64,000 nt of DNA from Streptomyces sp. NBC_01478 (lineage in GTDB: Bacteria > Actinomycetota > Actinomycetes > Streptomycetales > Streptomycetaceae): assembly GCF_036227225.1 (NCBI RefSeq), contig NZ_CP109444.1:434001-498000 (forward strand), written 5' to 3'. The position numbers and the translations under genes were made by a program. Below are positions 1 to 8,569 of the stretch, in pieces (the stretch's first letter is position 1; every line of letters starts with the position of its first letter). The notes below the pieces were generated by a model. That model ran no database searches and was not told the origin of the DNA. It saw only the letters and a program-made list of their open reading frames with translations.

Positions 1-245
1 TCGTGATCCTCAAGGCGGAACCCGGTGAGGCCCAAGCCCTGCGGGAGCAGTACAGCCACATCACCCCGGGCTACCACATGAACAAGAAGCACTGGATCAC
101 GCTGGAGGGCGGGGCAGGCGTCGACAAGGAGCTCGTCGGGGAGCTCGTCACCGAGTCATACCGGCTCGTCGTCGCTCACCTGCCCAAGGCGGAGCAGCCC
201 GTCGACCCGCACGCGTACGGCAGCGGAAGGTGGGCGGCCCGATGA
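1..245 (+). CDS. MmcQ/YjbR family protein, 3' part only
   Basis: The visible 80 or so residues match the C-terminal half of the MmcQ/YjbR (DUF419) fold: a lysine-plus-acid segment (LKAEPGEAQALR), then ITPGYHMNKKHWITL and a closing helix with SYRLV. The reading frame is open at the window edge, so the true start lies upstream. It overlaps the next gene by ATGA (242-245), so the two are probably translationally coupled. The next gene encodes the same family, making this a tandem duplication. MmcQ/YjbR proteins are small, predicted DNA-binding proteins of unproven function. The family call is from recognised motifs and nothing more specific can be said. Confidence 0.8.
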   Translation, partial: VILKAEPGEAQALREQYSHITPGYHMNKKHWITLEGGAGVDKELVGELVTESYRLVVAHLPKAEQPVDPHAYGSGRWAAR

Positions 246-610
246 GCGCGGCCGGCGACCGGCTCCAGGACACCGCCCGCCAGGCGGCATTGACCCTCCC
301 CGACGTCAGCCACGGATATCCCTTCACTCCCGGACTCGACGTGTACAAGGTCGCGGGCAAGGTGTTCCTGATCGTCACCGACGACCCGGACGACCAGATC
401 ATCACGGTCAAGTGCGAACCCGAACACGCCCGCGCGCAAGAACGCGGCTACGCCTCGATCACCCCGGGCCACTACCTCGACAAACGGCACTGGATCTCCC
501 TGGGTCCTGGTCCCGGCATCACCGAGCGGTTGGTCACCGACGCGGTCGAGAACTCCTACGACCTGGTCACCAAGCGGCTGCCGCGACGCGACCGCCCCGG
601 TGCCCGATGA
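242..610 (+). CDS. MmcQ/YjbR family DNA-binding-like protein
   Basis: A 122-residue protein of the MmcQ/YjbR (DUF419) family. Family hallmarks visible are LTLPDVSHGYPF near the N-terminus, KVFLIV in the central sheet, VKCEPEHA, and ITPGHYLDKRHWISL, followed by a helix with SYDLV. The ATG at 242 was preferred over the GTG at 230 because it overlaps the stop of the upstream paralogue (ATGA), the usual coupled arrangement. The two neighbours are paralogues: the ITPG-(Y/H)-x(4)-KHW core is shared. Function is unknown. A CyaY-like fold and DNA binding are family-level predictions only. Confidence 0.85.
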   Translation: MSAAGDRLQDTARQAALTLPDVSHGYPFTPGLDVYKVAGKVFLIVTDDPDDQIITVKCEPEHARAQERGYASITPGHYLDKRHWISLGPGPGITERLVTDAVENSYDLVTKRLPRRDRPGAR

Positions 611-713
611 GCGCCGCGAGCTTTCCCTCGAGCGGCTGAGTCCCCGCCTGTCAGTGTCCCGTGCAAGGCTCGTCATATCCGCAGACGCCCGCCTCCCACC
701 ACCCGAGAGACCG

Positions 714-2027
714 ATGGAACCGACCGAAGCGACTCTGCCGCTCTTCGGCGAGGAGCCCGCCCGGCCCCTCGCTGACCGCCTGCGCCCCACCCGACTGGAA
801 GAGGTCGTCGGGCAGGACCACCTCCTTGCCCCGGACGCTCCACTGGGCCGCATGGTCGCCCAGCAGCGCCTCAGCTCCGCCATCCTGTGGGGGCCGCCCG
901 GCGTCGGGAAGACCACCATCGCCCGGCTTCTCGCCGACGGCAGCAACCTGGCCTTCGAACCGGTGTCGGCCACCTTCTCCGGCGTGGCCGAGCTGCGGAA
1001 AGTGTTCGCCGCCGCACGCAGCCGGCGGGGCATCGGCCAGGGGACCCTGCTGTTCGTCGACGAGATCCACCGCTTCAACCGTGCCCAGCAGGACAGCTTC
1101 CTTCCCTACGTCGAGGACGGCACGATCACCCTGATCGGCGCCACCACGGAGAACCCGAGCTTCGAACTCAACGGCGCCCTCCTCTCCCGCACCCAGGTCC
1201 TCGTCCTCAAACGCCTCGACGAAGCCGCACTGTCCACGCTCCTCGACCGCGCCGAGCAGCTCACCGGCCACCGGCTGCCGCTGGAGGACGACACCCGCCG
1301 CGCCCTGATCGCCATGGCGGACGGCGACGGCCGCTACCTCCTCAACATGGCCGAACAGCTCCAGGCCCTCCCGGACACCGAGACTCCTCTGGACACCGCC
1401 GGGCTCGCCCACCACATCCAGCAGCGGGCCCCGCTGTACGACAAGGCGCAGGAGGGCCACTACAACCTGATCTCCGCGCTGCACAAGTCCATGCGCGGCT
1501 CCGACCCGGACGCGGCCCTGTACTGGCTCGCCCGCATGCTCGACGGCGGCGAGGACCCCCTGTTCGTGGCCCGCCGCCTGGCCCGCTTCGCGAACGAGGA
1601 CATCGGCATGGCCGACCCGCACGCCGTCCAGCAGGCCCTCGCCGCCTGGGACGTGTACGAGCGACTCGGCTCCCCCGAGGGCGAGTTGGCGATCGCCCAG
1701 GCCGTCGTCTACCTCGCCACCGCACCCAAGTCCATCGCCGTCTACCGCGGCTTCAACGCCGCACACCGCGCTGCCCGCCGCACCGGCTCACTCATGCCGC
1801 CCGCCCACATCCTCAACGCCCCGACCCGGCTGATGAAGGACCTCGGCTACGGCAAGGACTACCAGTACGACCCGGACACCACCGACGGCTTTTCCGGTGA
1901 CGACTACTTCCCCGACGGCATGGACCACGAGACGTACTTCCAGCCCACCCGCAACGGCTATGAAGCGCAGATCAGCGAACGGCTACGGCACTGGAACGCC
2001 TTGCGCGCCCGCCGACGCAGCGGCTGA
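714..2027 (+). CDS. rarA: Replication-associated recombination protein A, AAA+ ATPase
   Basis: A 437-residue RarA/MgsA (WRNIP1-like) clamp-loader-type AAA+ ATPase that acts at stalled replication forks. The Walker A motif GPPGVGKT is at residues 60-67, Walker B FVDEIH at 114-119, and the sensor GATTENPSF at about 142-150. The C-terminal MgsA-type segments include HYNLISALHKSMRGSDPDAALYW (seen in shorter pieces) and the conserved GYGKDYQY near the end. Length is close to E. coli RarA (447 aa). An open frame extends upstream to 600, but the first 38 codons there do not look like the family; the ATG at 714 begins with the expected LPLF and RP(L/T)xLEEVVGQ. It probably follows the YjbR pair as a separate unit. 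Confidence 0.95.
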   Translation: MEPTEATLPLFGEEPARPLADRLRPTRLEEVVGQDHLLAPDAPLGRMVAQQRLSSAILWGPPGVGKTTIARLLADGSNLAFEPVSATFSGVAELRKVFAAARSRRGIGQGTLLFVDEIHRFNRAQQDSFLPYVEDGTITLIGATTENPSFELNGALLSRTQVLVLKRLDEAALSTLLDRAEQLTGHRLPLEDDTRRALIAMADGDGRYLLNMAEQLQALPDTETPLDTAGLAHHIQQRAPLYDKAQEGHYNLISALHKSMRGSDPDAALYWLARMLDGGEDPLFVARRLARFANEDIGMADPHAVQQALAAWDVYERLGSPEGELAIAQAVVYLATAPKSIAVYRGFNAAHRAARRTGSLMPPAHILNAPTRLMKDLGYGKDYQYDPDTTDGFSGDDYFPDGMDHETYFQPTRNGYEAQISERLRHWNALRARRRSG

Positions 2028-2354
2028 CGCGGACACGTGGGCAGCGTCCAGAGCCAACCCACGGCAGATGTCATGCACCGTCCGCATCCAGCATCTCCTC
2101 CGACCCGGTGATCCACGCTATCGATCGCCGTGTTGACATCCAACCCAGTCGACGCAGGTCAGCGCGCTGCGCACGACCAACTTCACTGTCGAAGGCCATC
2201 AAGGAAGTCGGCACACGCCCTGCCTAACACCCTCACCTCGCCCTCCGGGCGGGCCACGTGGGACCCGGCGCACACGCGACATATGAGATCCGATCACCCC
2301 GTGCGGGTTACGTGGGGTCGTGACGGTCAGTGCGGGCCGCGCTGTGCCAGAGGA
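2028..2354. other. Intergenic DNA, no gene recognised
   Basis: About 330 bases between rarA and the IS630 remnant. Short open frames here have no family features, and neither a tRNA-like cloverleaf nor a strong terminator hairpin is visible. A TTGACA occurs at 2133 but has no convincing partner box. Confidence 0.5.
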
Positions 2355-2614
2355 ATGAGGTACCCCGATAGCGGTGGGCTGACGGCCGAGGAGCGGGCTC
2401 GGCGTGAGCGGGCCCCCGGCTCGTAGCGCCTGACTTGATTGAGGCAGGGGCCAGCGACGCAGAGGTGGTCCGGCGGTTCAGAGTGACGCGGATGTCGGCG
2501 AACCGCTGGCGCCGGGCTCTCGCCCCGGACGGTCGCCAGGCACTGGTCTCCAAGGGGGCCGGTGACGCCCGCTGCGAGCTCGGCGCCGATCAACTGCGCT
2601 CCCTGGAGGCAGCG
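2355..2614 (+). pseudogene. IS630-family transposase, N-terminal remnant
   Basis: The start [18 protein letters not shown] is a characteristic opening of a Streptomyces IS630-type transposase. The reading then shifts frame: residues beginning [18 protein letters not shown], then [10 protein letters not shown], appear in another frame from about 2435. This is the helix-turn-helix DNA-binding part. Homology fades after about 2614 and no DDE catalytic part follows. Roughly seven codons are lost at the frame change. I read it as a long-dead insertion sequence fragment. Terminal inverted repeats were not identifiable. Confidence 0.75.
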
Positions 2615-2931
2615 GCCGACCTCCCTCTCCCCCACGTTCACGACGGCGCAGGCACGTCAGGCCCTGCTCTCCCGCGTGATCTGGCGTCCCTGGTCGCGGC
2701 GGGAGAGACAGACGACCTGTCCCGGGGGCTACCGGCGGGCAGACTCGCCGGAGACCGCGCACACGGATCTGCCGGCCGTGTGCGCGGGCTTCGCGCACCG
2801 TCGTGTGCGGCGAGTCCGCCCTGGCCCTGCATGACATGAGCTCATCGACGACATCCCCACAGCGGGACAAGTCGCCCCACGGTCTCCTATCCGTCGACCG
2901 TAGTGGCGCAGTACGCCCCGCTGCCGCTTGA
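2615..2931. other. Decayed DNA between two pseudogenes
   Basis: Open frames on both strands are short and arginine- or serine-rich, as expected of shadow frames in GC-rich DNA. No family was recognised. The stretch joins the IS630 remnant to the AbiEii remnant. Confidence 0.4.
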
Positions 2932-3556
2932 CAGATCAACGGCATCGGATGTCTGCCCCGCCGCACCAGCCGACCCACGGACGAGATCACGGTCGATTAC
3001 GTCCTCGAACGCTTCCTCTACCGCTTGGCCGCATCGCCCCTCGGCCGCGAACACTTCGTCCTCAAGGGGGGCCTGCTCCTCGCCCGGTTCGGCGCACGCC
3101 GGATGACCCGCGACATCGACATCCTCGGCCGCTCGTTCCCCGGCACCGAAACCGAGATCGTCCACAGGATCGCGGCCATCGCCGCCACCGAGATCGACGA
3201 CGGAGTCGTATGCGATCCCGCGACGCTCAAGGCGTTGCCCATTCGCGAGGAGGACGAACCTCTACCGCCTGCTCACCCTCAACGACCTCGACGGCCGGGA
3301 ACTCACCACCGCGCTGACCGCCGGCGCCGCACACCGCGCCATCACCCTGAAACCCCTCAGCACCGCCATCAGCGACCTCGGCGAGCGTCGCCAGACCTCG
3401 TACACCGCCTGGCGCCGTCGGCAGGGTCCCGCCGCAACCGGGTACCCCGAACGCTTTGTTGACGTCGTCCGCCAGGTCACCACCTTCGCGAACACGCTCC
3501 TTGGGGGCGATGCCGCCACTCACACATGGAATGCAGCGACCCTCACAGGGTCATGA
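2932..3556 (+). pseudogene. AbiEii/AbiGii-type nucleotidyltransferase toxin, deleted and frameshifted
   Basis: The frame that includes 3025 reads ITVDYVLERFLYRLAASP, then HFVLKGGLLLARFG and RMTRDIDILG, the N-terminal nucleotidyltransferase signature of the AbiEii/DUF1814 toxins (KGG plus RxTxDIDxxG). It has no proper start: a stop lies at 2929, just upstream. After about 3250 the match moves to another frame, which reads LYRLLTLNDLDGRELTTAL and later YPERFVDVVRQVTTFAN before a stop at 3554. These are C-terminal family features, so most of the middle has been removed by a deletion that also shifted the frame. No AbiEi-type antitoxin gene is beside it. The gene is almost certainly inactive. Confidence 0.75.
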
Positions 3557-3575
3557 GCATTGCCTCTGGCCGTCG

Positions 3576-5396
3576 TCAGCGGTTGATCACCTTCACCATT
3601 TCGTTCCAGGAGTCCGGTCCGATGACCCCGTCCGGTGTCAGTCCTCGGGCGCGCTGCCATTGCGCCACGGAATGGGCGAAGGTGACGTCGGCCGGGGTCG
3701 ATCCGGGTGATGCGATCAGTCGGGTGATGGCGGCGAGGTGCTCGCTCCAGCGCAGAGCGGTGGCGTACGAGGTGTTCAGACGGATCGCCCGGGCTGTGGC
3801 GTCGGGGTCGAGCACGCTGGCCGGTGCGGCCGGTCCCGACTCCTGTTGGGGTGCGGAGGGCGTGCCTTCGCGAACCTTGACGATGGCGAAGTACCGGCAG
3901 GTCTGCCCGGATTGCTGGGGTACCACGAAGCCCTGCGCGTCGATCGCGATCGTCTTGGCCTTCACCGAATCACTGACGTTGCCGCCGACGGCGGTGAGCT
4001 TGCGTCCGGCCCGGTCCACGGCGGTGACGACGTCGCAGTGCGTCGACCACGCCGTGCCGTTGTCGACCGTCGCGTAGGTGACACCGCCGCATCCGCTGCC
4101 ACCGTCCCGATCGGCGCAGACCAGGTCGCCGACCTCGGGGGCGATCTTCTCGACCGGGTAAGCCCAGAAGGGGTTGGCGGTGTTGCCCGTCTCGGCGTTG
4201 CGTTTGGCGGCGCTCACGTACTCGCGATGTGCCGTGCTGTAGGCGAAGGCGCTGCCCGCGCCGGCTTGGCGCATCACCCAACTGATGAAGACCGCGCTCC
4301 ATGGATGGCCGCTCTGCCACGAACTGCTCTGCAGGTCCGACGCGGTCACCGTGCTCCCGACGCCGGTGCGGTAGTAGTCCTGGAGCGTCGATGTCATCGC
4401 TGATTCGGTTTCGACGCGGGCCCCGTTTCCCCACCGGGTCCGCTCCTGTTCGGCGAACTGCGCGATCCTGGCCCGTAACGGGCCGACGCTCGGGACACCG
4501 ACGCCAGGTGCACCGCGGGGGACGGGGACGTAGGGCGAACCTGCCGTCGGGGGCGGGGTGGTACCCAGCCCGGCGCGGTGAGCGTCGATCGCGGCGATGT
4601 CGCGTTTCGCCGCGTCCCCTGAGGCGTAGGACCAGCGGGCCCATCTGCCGCGGACGTCCATGTGGGCGTAGGTGACGCCGATCCCGACCGCGATGTCCCG
4701 GCCGCACGCGTCCAGCGCGGCCTTGGCCAGGTCGAGTCCGGACATGCCCGCGACGCTGATGTCGGCGGCCTGACCACTGCAGTGCCGGCTGCGGGTCGGG
4801 GTGGCTCCCCGGGCGTGGTACACGGCCACGTTGCGCGCCCAGGACCGGTACCCGGAGCTGATCGTGACGGGTTTGCCCAGCCGGTCGCGCAGCGCCTGCA
4901 GGCAGCGCACCAGCGCGGGAGAGATCCTGGCGACGTCGGCGGCGGCTCCGCCACTGCTCACGAGTTCACCGACGGTGAAGTTCGGAGCGAGCTTCTGTGG
5001 GCGGACGGTCGGACCGGTGGCGTAGAGCGGGAGTCCGGTTACGTTGGGATCCCAGTGTTCCGCTTCCTTGGCGGTGGCACCCGTGGTCGGTATCAGTATC
5101 AGCCCGGACGGGAACGCCTCGTCCTGGACCGGGTTTCCGGCCAGTTCCCACTCGGCCAGTTCCACTTCCCCGGACTCGGCCTCGGCCTCGTCGGAGATCT
5201 CCGGGGCAAAGGTGTCGTCGCGCACCTCGGCGGTGAACTCGGCCAGGGACATCTCCGGCCCCGACTCCCCATTGCCGGCCCCTTGTTCGGCGGGCCGGAA
5301 CACTTCCTGGGCGACCCAGTTCGGGGGCTGCTGTGCGGAGGACGGTGGATCGGCGGTGAGGGACTCGGTCCAGTCCCAGCTCTGCGGGCGGGTCAT
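3576..5396 (-). CDS. M15-like peptidase, DUF2272 and peptidoglycan-binding fusion protein
   Basis: A 606-residue protein. Residues 1-100 are acidic and low-complexity, with no signal peptide. Residues about 136-260 form an M15A/YcbK-like peptidase: SRHCSGQAAD supplies H205 and D212, and AHMD supplies H245, the usual zinc ligands. Residues about 310-520 match DUF2272 (SGHPWSAVFISWVMRQAG is its hallmark), a putative cysteine-peptidase-like wall domain. The C-terminus (AQWQRARGLTPDGVIGP) resembles a peptidoglycan-binding repeat. It is the last gene of the minus-strand operon, 34 bases after the previous gene, with GGGAGG before the ATG. Codon 307 (4476-4478) is TTA, so translation probably needs the bldA tRNA. 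The likely target is peptidoglycan, but the absence of a secretion signal is odd for a wall hydrolase. Confidence 0.8.
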   Translation of the reverse strand: MTRPQSWDWTESLTADPPSSAQQPPNWVAQEVFRPAEQGAGNGESGPEMSLAEFTAEVRDDTFAPEISDEAEAESGEVELAEWELAGNPVQDEAFPSGLILIPTTGATAKEAEHWDPNVTGLPLYATGPTVRPQKLAPNFTVGELVSSGGAAADVARISPALVRCLQALRDRLGKPVTISSGYRSWARNVAVYHARGATPTRSRHCSGQAADISVAGMSGLDLAKAALDACGRDIAVGIGVTYAHMDVRGRWARWSYASGDAAKRDIAAIDAHRAGLGTTPPPTAGSPYVPVPRGAPGVGVPSVGPLRARIAQFAEQERTRWGNGARVETESAMTSTLQDYYRTGVGSTVTASDLQSSSWQSGHPWSAVFISWVMRQAGAGSAFAYSTAHREYVSAAKRNAETGNTANPFWAYPVEKIAPEVGDLVCADRDGGSGCGGVTYATVDNGTAWSTHCDVVTAVDRAGRKLTAVGGNVSDSVKAKTIAIDAQGFVVPQQSGQTCRYFAIVKVREGTPSAPQQESGPAAPASVLDPDATARAIRLNTSYATALRWSEHLAAITRLIASPGSTPADVTFAHSVAQWQRARGLTPDGVIGPDSWNEMVKVINR

Positions 5397-5430
5397 CGTC
5401 GCCTCCCGGTCTCAAGGGGTGTCGGTCGGC

Positions 5431-6711
5431 TCAGAGCCGCGCGGGTGCGGAGCCGTTCGTGCTGTTCCTCGCGGCGTCGGGTGCCGCGGGCAGATGGGCG
5501 CTCGGCAGCCGGACGGGCTGCGAGGACGACGGGGGCGGGCCGTTGACCACCCGGACTCCCGGTTCCTTGATCGGCTCCCCGGTGGCGGACTGCCAGTGGT
5601 CGATGATGCGGTTCATGGTGTCGCGCACCACCGGTTGCGGGGAGCCGCTGCGGAACAGCAACTCGGCATCACTGGGCTCGTTGAACCGGCCGGCCTCGAT
5701 GAACATCAGCACCGGCGAGACCAGATCGGCGAGCTCGAACAGCTCACGGGCGCGGCGCGGGGGTGTGATGCCCACCCGCTGCGCGATCCGGGCGAGCCGG
5801 TCCGCGGCGTTTCCGGCGGCGCCCGCCCCTGCCTGCAGGTCCTGCACCACGTCGTTCTCGGTCTCCAGCAGCAGGTGGAACCAGCTCATGGTGACGACGT
5901 GACCGAACTCCTCACGGGCGAGCATCCCGGCCCGCCGGCGCATCCCCATCATCTCGGAGAGCGTCTGGCACAGGTAGGCGATGTAGCCGGCGTCGGTGGG
6001 GTTGGCGCCGACGGAGTTGCTGTCGTTCACGAACGCGACCCAGACCTGGCGCAGCAGTTCGATCCACACCTCGCCGAACCGGAGGTTCGCGGACGCTCCG
6101 ACGTCGGACTTCCACGGCTGACCCGGGATCCCGCGTGGCTGGTGCGGGAGGTCCATCGCGAACATCCGCCAGTAGGCGTTGCGACGGTTGACGAGTGGAT
6201 CAGGTCGTAGCGCGCTCGTGGTGCCGGTGACGGAGAAGAGCGGGGGATCGCGGAAGAACAACTCCTCGGTGGCCCGGACCCAACTGTAGGTCGTGTCGCT
6301 GACGGCTTCGAGTGTCTCGCCCACCACATAGCGGCGGACGACCTCCCGGAGGATCTCCGCGACACCGGTGCTCTCGACCAGGAAGGCGTAGATCAGGTGG
6401 TCCCACGGCAGTGCGGCGCCGGTGTCGATGCCCGTGGCGGGTGCGGGTGGCAGGGAGAACTCACCGGGGATCGCGATCCCGGAACGCAGGTCGGCGAGCA
6501 GCCCGCCGCTCACTTCGCCGGGCAGTTGGACGCGGGCCACGACTTCCGGGGTGACACCCGTCGGGGAGGTCTCGAAACCGGGCCAGTCGGCCTGGCCGCC
6601 CTCGGCCCATGCCTCCTCCAGCCAGCGGCTGAGCTGGAGCGGATGGATCCTGAAGAACTCGTTGGTGTCGAATCCGGAGTCGGCCAGCAGGCGCGCAAGC
6701 GTGCGGAACAT
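5431..6711 (-). CDS. Unknown helical protein of the SPF operon
   Basis: A 426-residue protein I do not recognise. It has no signal peptide or clear membrane segment. The sequence is rich in helices, with several conserved-looking aromatic clusters (WDHLIYAFLVEST, NAYWRMFAMDLPHQPRG, TMSWFHLLLETENDV). The last 45 residues are proline- and serine-rich. The ATG at 6711 has GAGGAGA seven or so bases upstream, and the gene begins 10 bases after the previous one ends, so it belongs to the same transcript. Its place between a metalloprotease-like gene and a wall-hydrolase gene suggests a structural or accessory part, which is inference only. Confidence 0.7.
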   Translation of the reverse strand: MFRTLARLLADSGFDTNEFFRIHPLQLSRWLEEAWAEGGQADWPGFETSPTGVTPEVVARVQLPGEVSGGLLADLRSGIAIPGEFSLPPAPATGIDTGAALPWDHLIYAFLVESTGVAEILREVVRRYVVGETLEAVSDTTYSWVRATEELFFRDPPLFSVTGTTSALRPDPLVNRRNAYWRMFAMDLPHQPRGIPGQPWKSDVGASANLRFGEVWIELLRQVWVAFVNDSNSVGANPTDAGYIAYLCQTLSEMMGMRRRAGMLAREEFGHVVTMSWFHLLLETENDVVQDLQAGAGAAGNAADRLARIAQRVGITPPRRARELFELADLVSPVLMFIEAGRFNEPSDAELLFRSGSPQPVVRDTMNRIIDHWQSATGEPIKEPGVRVVNGPPPSSSQPVRLPSAHLPAAPDAARNSTNGSAPARL

Positions 6712-6721
6712 GGTCGTCTCC

Positions 6722-7294
6722 TCAGGTGGTGGGCCGGGACGGGGTGTTGGCGATCTTCGGGATTCCCGTCAGGATCCGCCGCCCGCTTGCGTCGAACACG
6801 CGCAGTCGTACGACGCGGTCGACCACGATGTCTTCGTGGCGGAGGTGGGTCGGATCACCGGGGTACTTGGTGGCCTCGGCCACCTTCACGCGCCAGACTT
6901 CGTGGTTCCTCCTGCCGCTGCGGTTGAAGCCGCCGATGCTGACCGCTTCGTCGGGGAGCGGCGCACCGAGTTCCAGGAGTCCGTCCGACAGCACCGGGCG
7001 CACGAGTCGGCCGGGCGAGTCCGAACCGCCGCGCCCGAGCCCGGCCAGCAGGTCCCGGAAATCGCGCTCGATGTTCAGTTGCCTGGGGCTGAATGCCTGC
7101 GGGTCACGTGTCTGGGAGCCCTTGTGCAGGAACGTCGTCAGTGCAGTGATCGCGTTGACGATGTCGGGTGACGAGGGCGCGGGGGCCGGTGGCGGCGCTT
7201 TGGGGGCAGTGGGCTTGCGAGCAGTTGCCTTGCGTGGAGGGGCCTTGGCCGGCTTGGAGGCCGGGTCCGGCGGCGGCGTCGGAGGTTGCGTCAT
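6722..7294 (-). CDS. Unknown protein with Pro/Ala/Lys-rich N-terminus
   Basis: A 190-residue protein. The first 45 residues are a proline-, alanine- and lysine-rich linker (PPRKATARKPTAPKAPPP) resembling histone-H1-like or disordered tails. Residues about 50-190 form a compact domain containing FSPRQLNIERDFRDLLAGL and ending in a beta-rich part (EDIVVDRVVRLRVFDASG). I recognise no family. It sits 15 bases after the metalloprotease-like gene and 10 bases before the next gene, within the operon. The ATG follows GGGAGA. A linker or adaptor role is conceivable but unsupported. Confidence 0.65.
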   Translation of the reverse strand: MTQPPTPPPDPASKPAKAPPRKATARKPTAPKAPPPAPAPSSPDIVNAITALTTFLHKGSQTRDPQAFSPRQLNIERDFRDLLAGLGRGGSDSPGRLVRPVLSDGLLELGAPLPDEAVSIGGFNRSGRRNHEVWRVKVAEATKYPGDPTHLRHEDIVVDRVVRLRVFDASGRRILTGIPKIANTPSRPTT

Positions 7295-7309
7295 GGTTGG
7301 TCTCCCTGG

Positions 7310-8569
7310 TCAGGCTGCGGCAATCGCATGGTCCGCGCCGAGGCGGCGCAGCCATGTCTCCAGGTCGCGGTCGGCGTTGTCATCGGGGCGCTGCGACCGG
7401 AGTACGGTCCAGGCCAGGATCCGCATGGGTTCGAGCCGTTGCAGATAGCTCGATGTGTACAGCGCCGCCCCGGCCCCGTCGGCGAACCTTCGCAGCTCGT
7501 CGGGCGCCACCCGTCGCGGATCGGCCAGCGCCGAGAGAGGCCGGCCGCCGAAGGCCCGCATCGGCCGCTCCGTGCACGCCCGGACGATCTCCGGGAGGAG
7601 GGGCAACGTCGCCCGCGCGACGAGCGCGGCCTCCGGCGGCGCGGCCTGCACGGGATGGCGGTGCAGCCAGACGCGCACGAGGTCGTCCCATGCCCCGGCG
7701 CCGTACCAGTACCGGCAGAGCGCGGCGTTGAACGCGACCCGCAGCAGGCCCATCGGATGCGGATCGCCCGGCGGCATCCGGTACACGGCGGCGGTGGTGC
7801 CGTCCACGACATCGGCCAGCGCGGGTACGGGCGCGTAGCCGGTCAGGACGAACGCGACGACGTCGGCGGCTACTTCACTCGCCCAGCCGCGCCAGGCCTC
7901 CGCGGCAATCGGCGAGGCAGGCGCGAGCACCTCGTGCAGGGTGGTGGCGAGTTCGTCGGTCCAGTTGGTCAGGTGCGCGACCTGGTGGCCGCCTTCGTGG
8001 AGCATCGACGTGGGCCGCAGCAGGTTGTGCCGAGTGATCTTGATCGCGGCGGCCGGGGAGCGCGACGCGTCCCACAGCCGTATCCCGGCGCGCAGGATCG
8101 ATGCTCCGAGGCCCTTGTCGAGGTAGACCAGCACCGGAGGGACCGGGATGCCGAGTGGCCCGAGGACGCGGTCCATGGCATCGACGGCCAACAGGTCCAG
8201 GCCGCGCAGGAGTTCCGCCAGGCGTGGATTGGTGCGCGTACCGACGGCGTCGCCGAAGAAGTCGATCACCGTCTCGGCGCGGACGTATGCCTGGCGCAGG
8301 GACAGTACCCGGTCTCGGAGCCGGGCCAGATCGTCTCCGGCTGTGGCGCCGGGCAACTGAGCCGCGAGCTGATCGGCGCGGGTGACCACCGCCTCGGCCG
8401 ACCTCGTCAGCCCGGCGCGGACGCCGGTGCCGAGGTAGGACTCGAGACCGGCCCAGGCCTGTGGCGCGGCGACCATGTCGAGGTCGGTCAGCTCATGCGC
8501 GGCCCGGCGCCAGTGCCGCAGCTCCGCCGCGAGCTGGGCGGCGAGGACGTCGACCCCCGGCTCAGCCAC
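7310..8569 (-). CDS. Putative zinc metalloprotease-like protein (HEGGH)
   Basis: A 419-residue, mostly helical protein. Residues 191-195 read HEGGH, a perfect HExxH zinc motif, and SEVAAD with E232 follows 37 residues later, the arrangement of gluzincin peptidases. No signal peptide or membrane segment is present. The surrounding sequence does not fit a named peptidase family that I know. The GTG start overlaps the stop of the upstream gene by 8 bases (GTGGCTGA), so translation is coupled to the large SPF protein. Proteolytic activity is predicted from the motif alone. It could instead be a catalytically dead relative. Confidence 0.7.
   Translation of the reverse strand: MAEPGVDVLAAQLAAELRHWRRAAHELTDLDMVAAPQAWAGLESYLGTGVRAGLTRSAEAVVTRADQLAAQLPGATAGDDLARLRDRVLSLRQAYVRAETVIDFFGDAVGTRTNPRLAELLRGLDLLAVDAMDRVLGPLGIPVPPVLVYLDKGLGASILRAGIRLWDASRSPAAAIKITRHNLLRPTSMLHEGGHQVAHLTNWTDELATTLHEVLAPASPIAAEAWRGWASEVAADVVAFVLTGYAPVPALADVVDGTTAAVYRMPPGDPHPMGLLRVAFNAALCRYWYGAGAWDDLVRVWLHRHPVQAAPPEAALVARATLPLLPEIVRACTERPMRAFGGRPLSALADPRRVAPDELRRFADGAGAALYTSSYLQRLEPMRILAWTVLRSQRPDDNADRDLETWLRRLGADHAIAAA

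Noticed and set aside
7425..7440. tRNA-like GGGTTCGAGCC segment
   Set aside because: It lies inside the coding sequence of the HEGGH protein and no acceptor or anticodon stems can be drawn around it.
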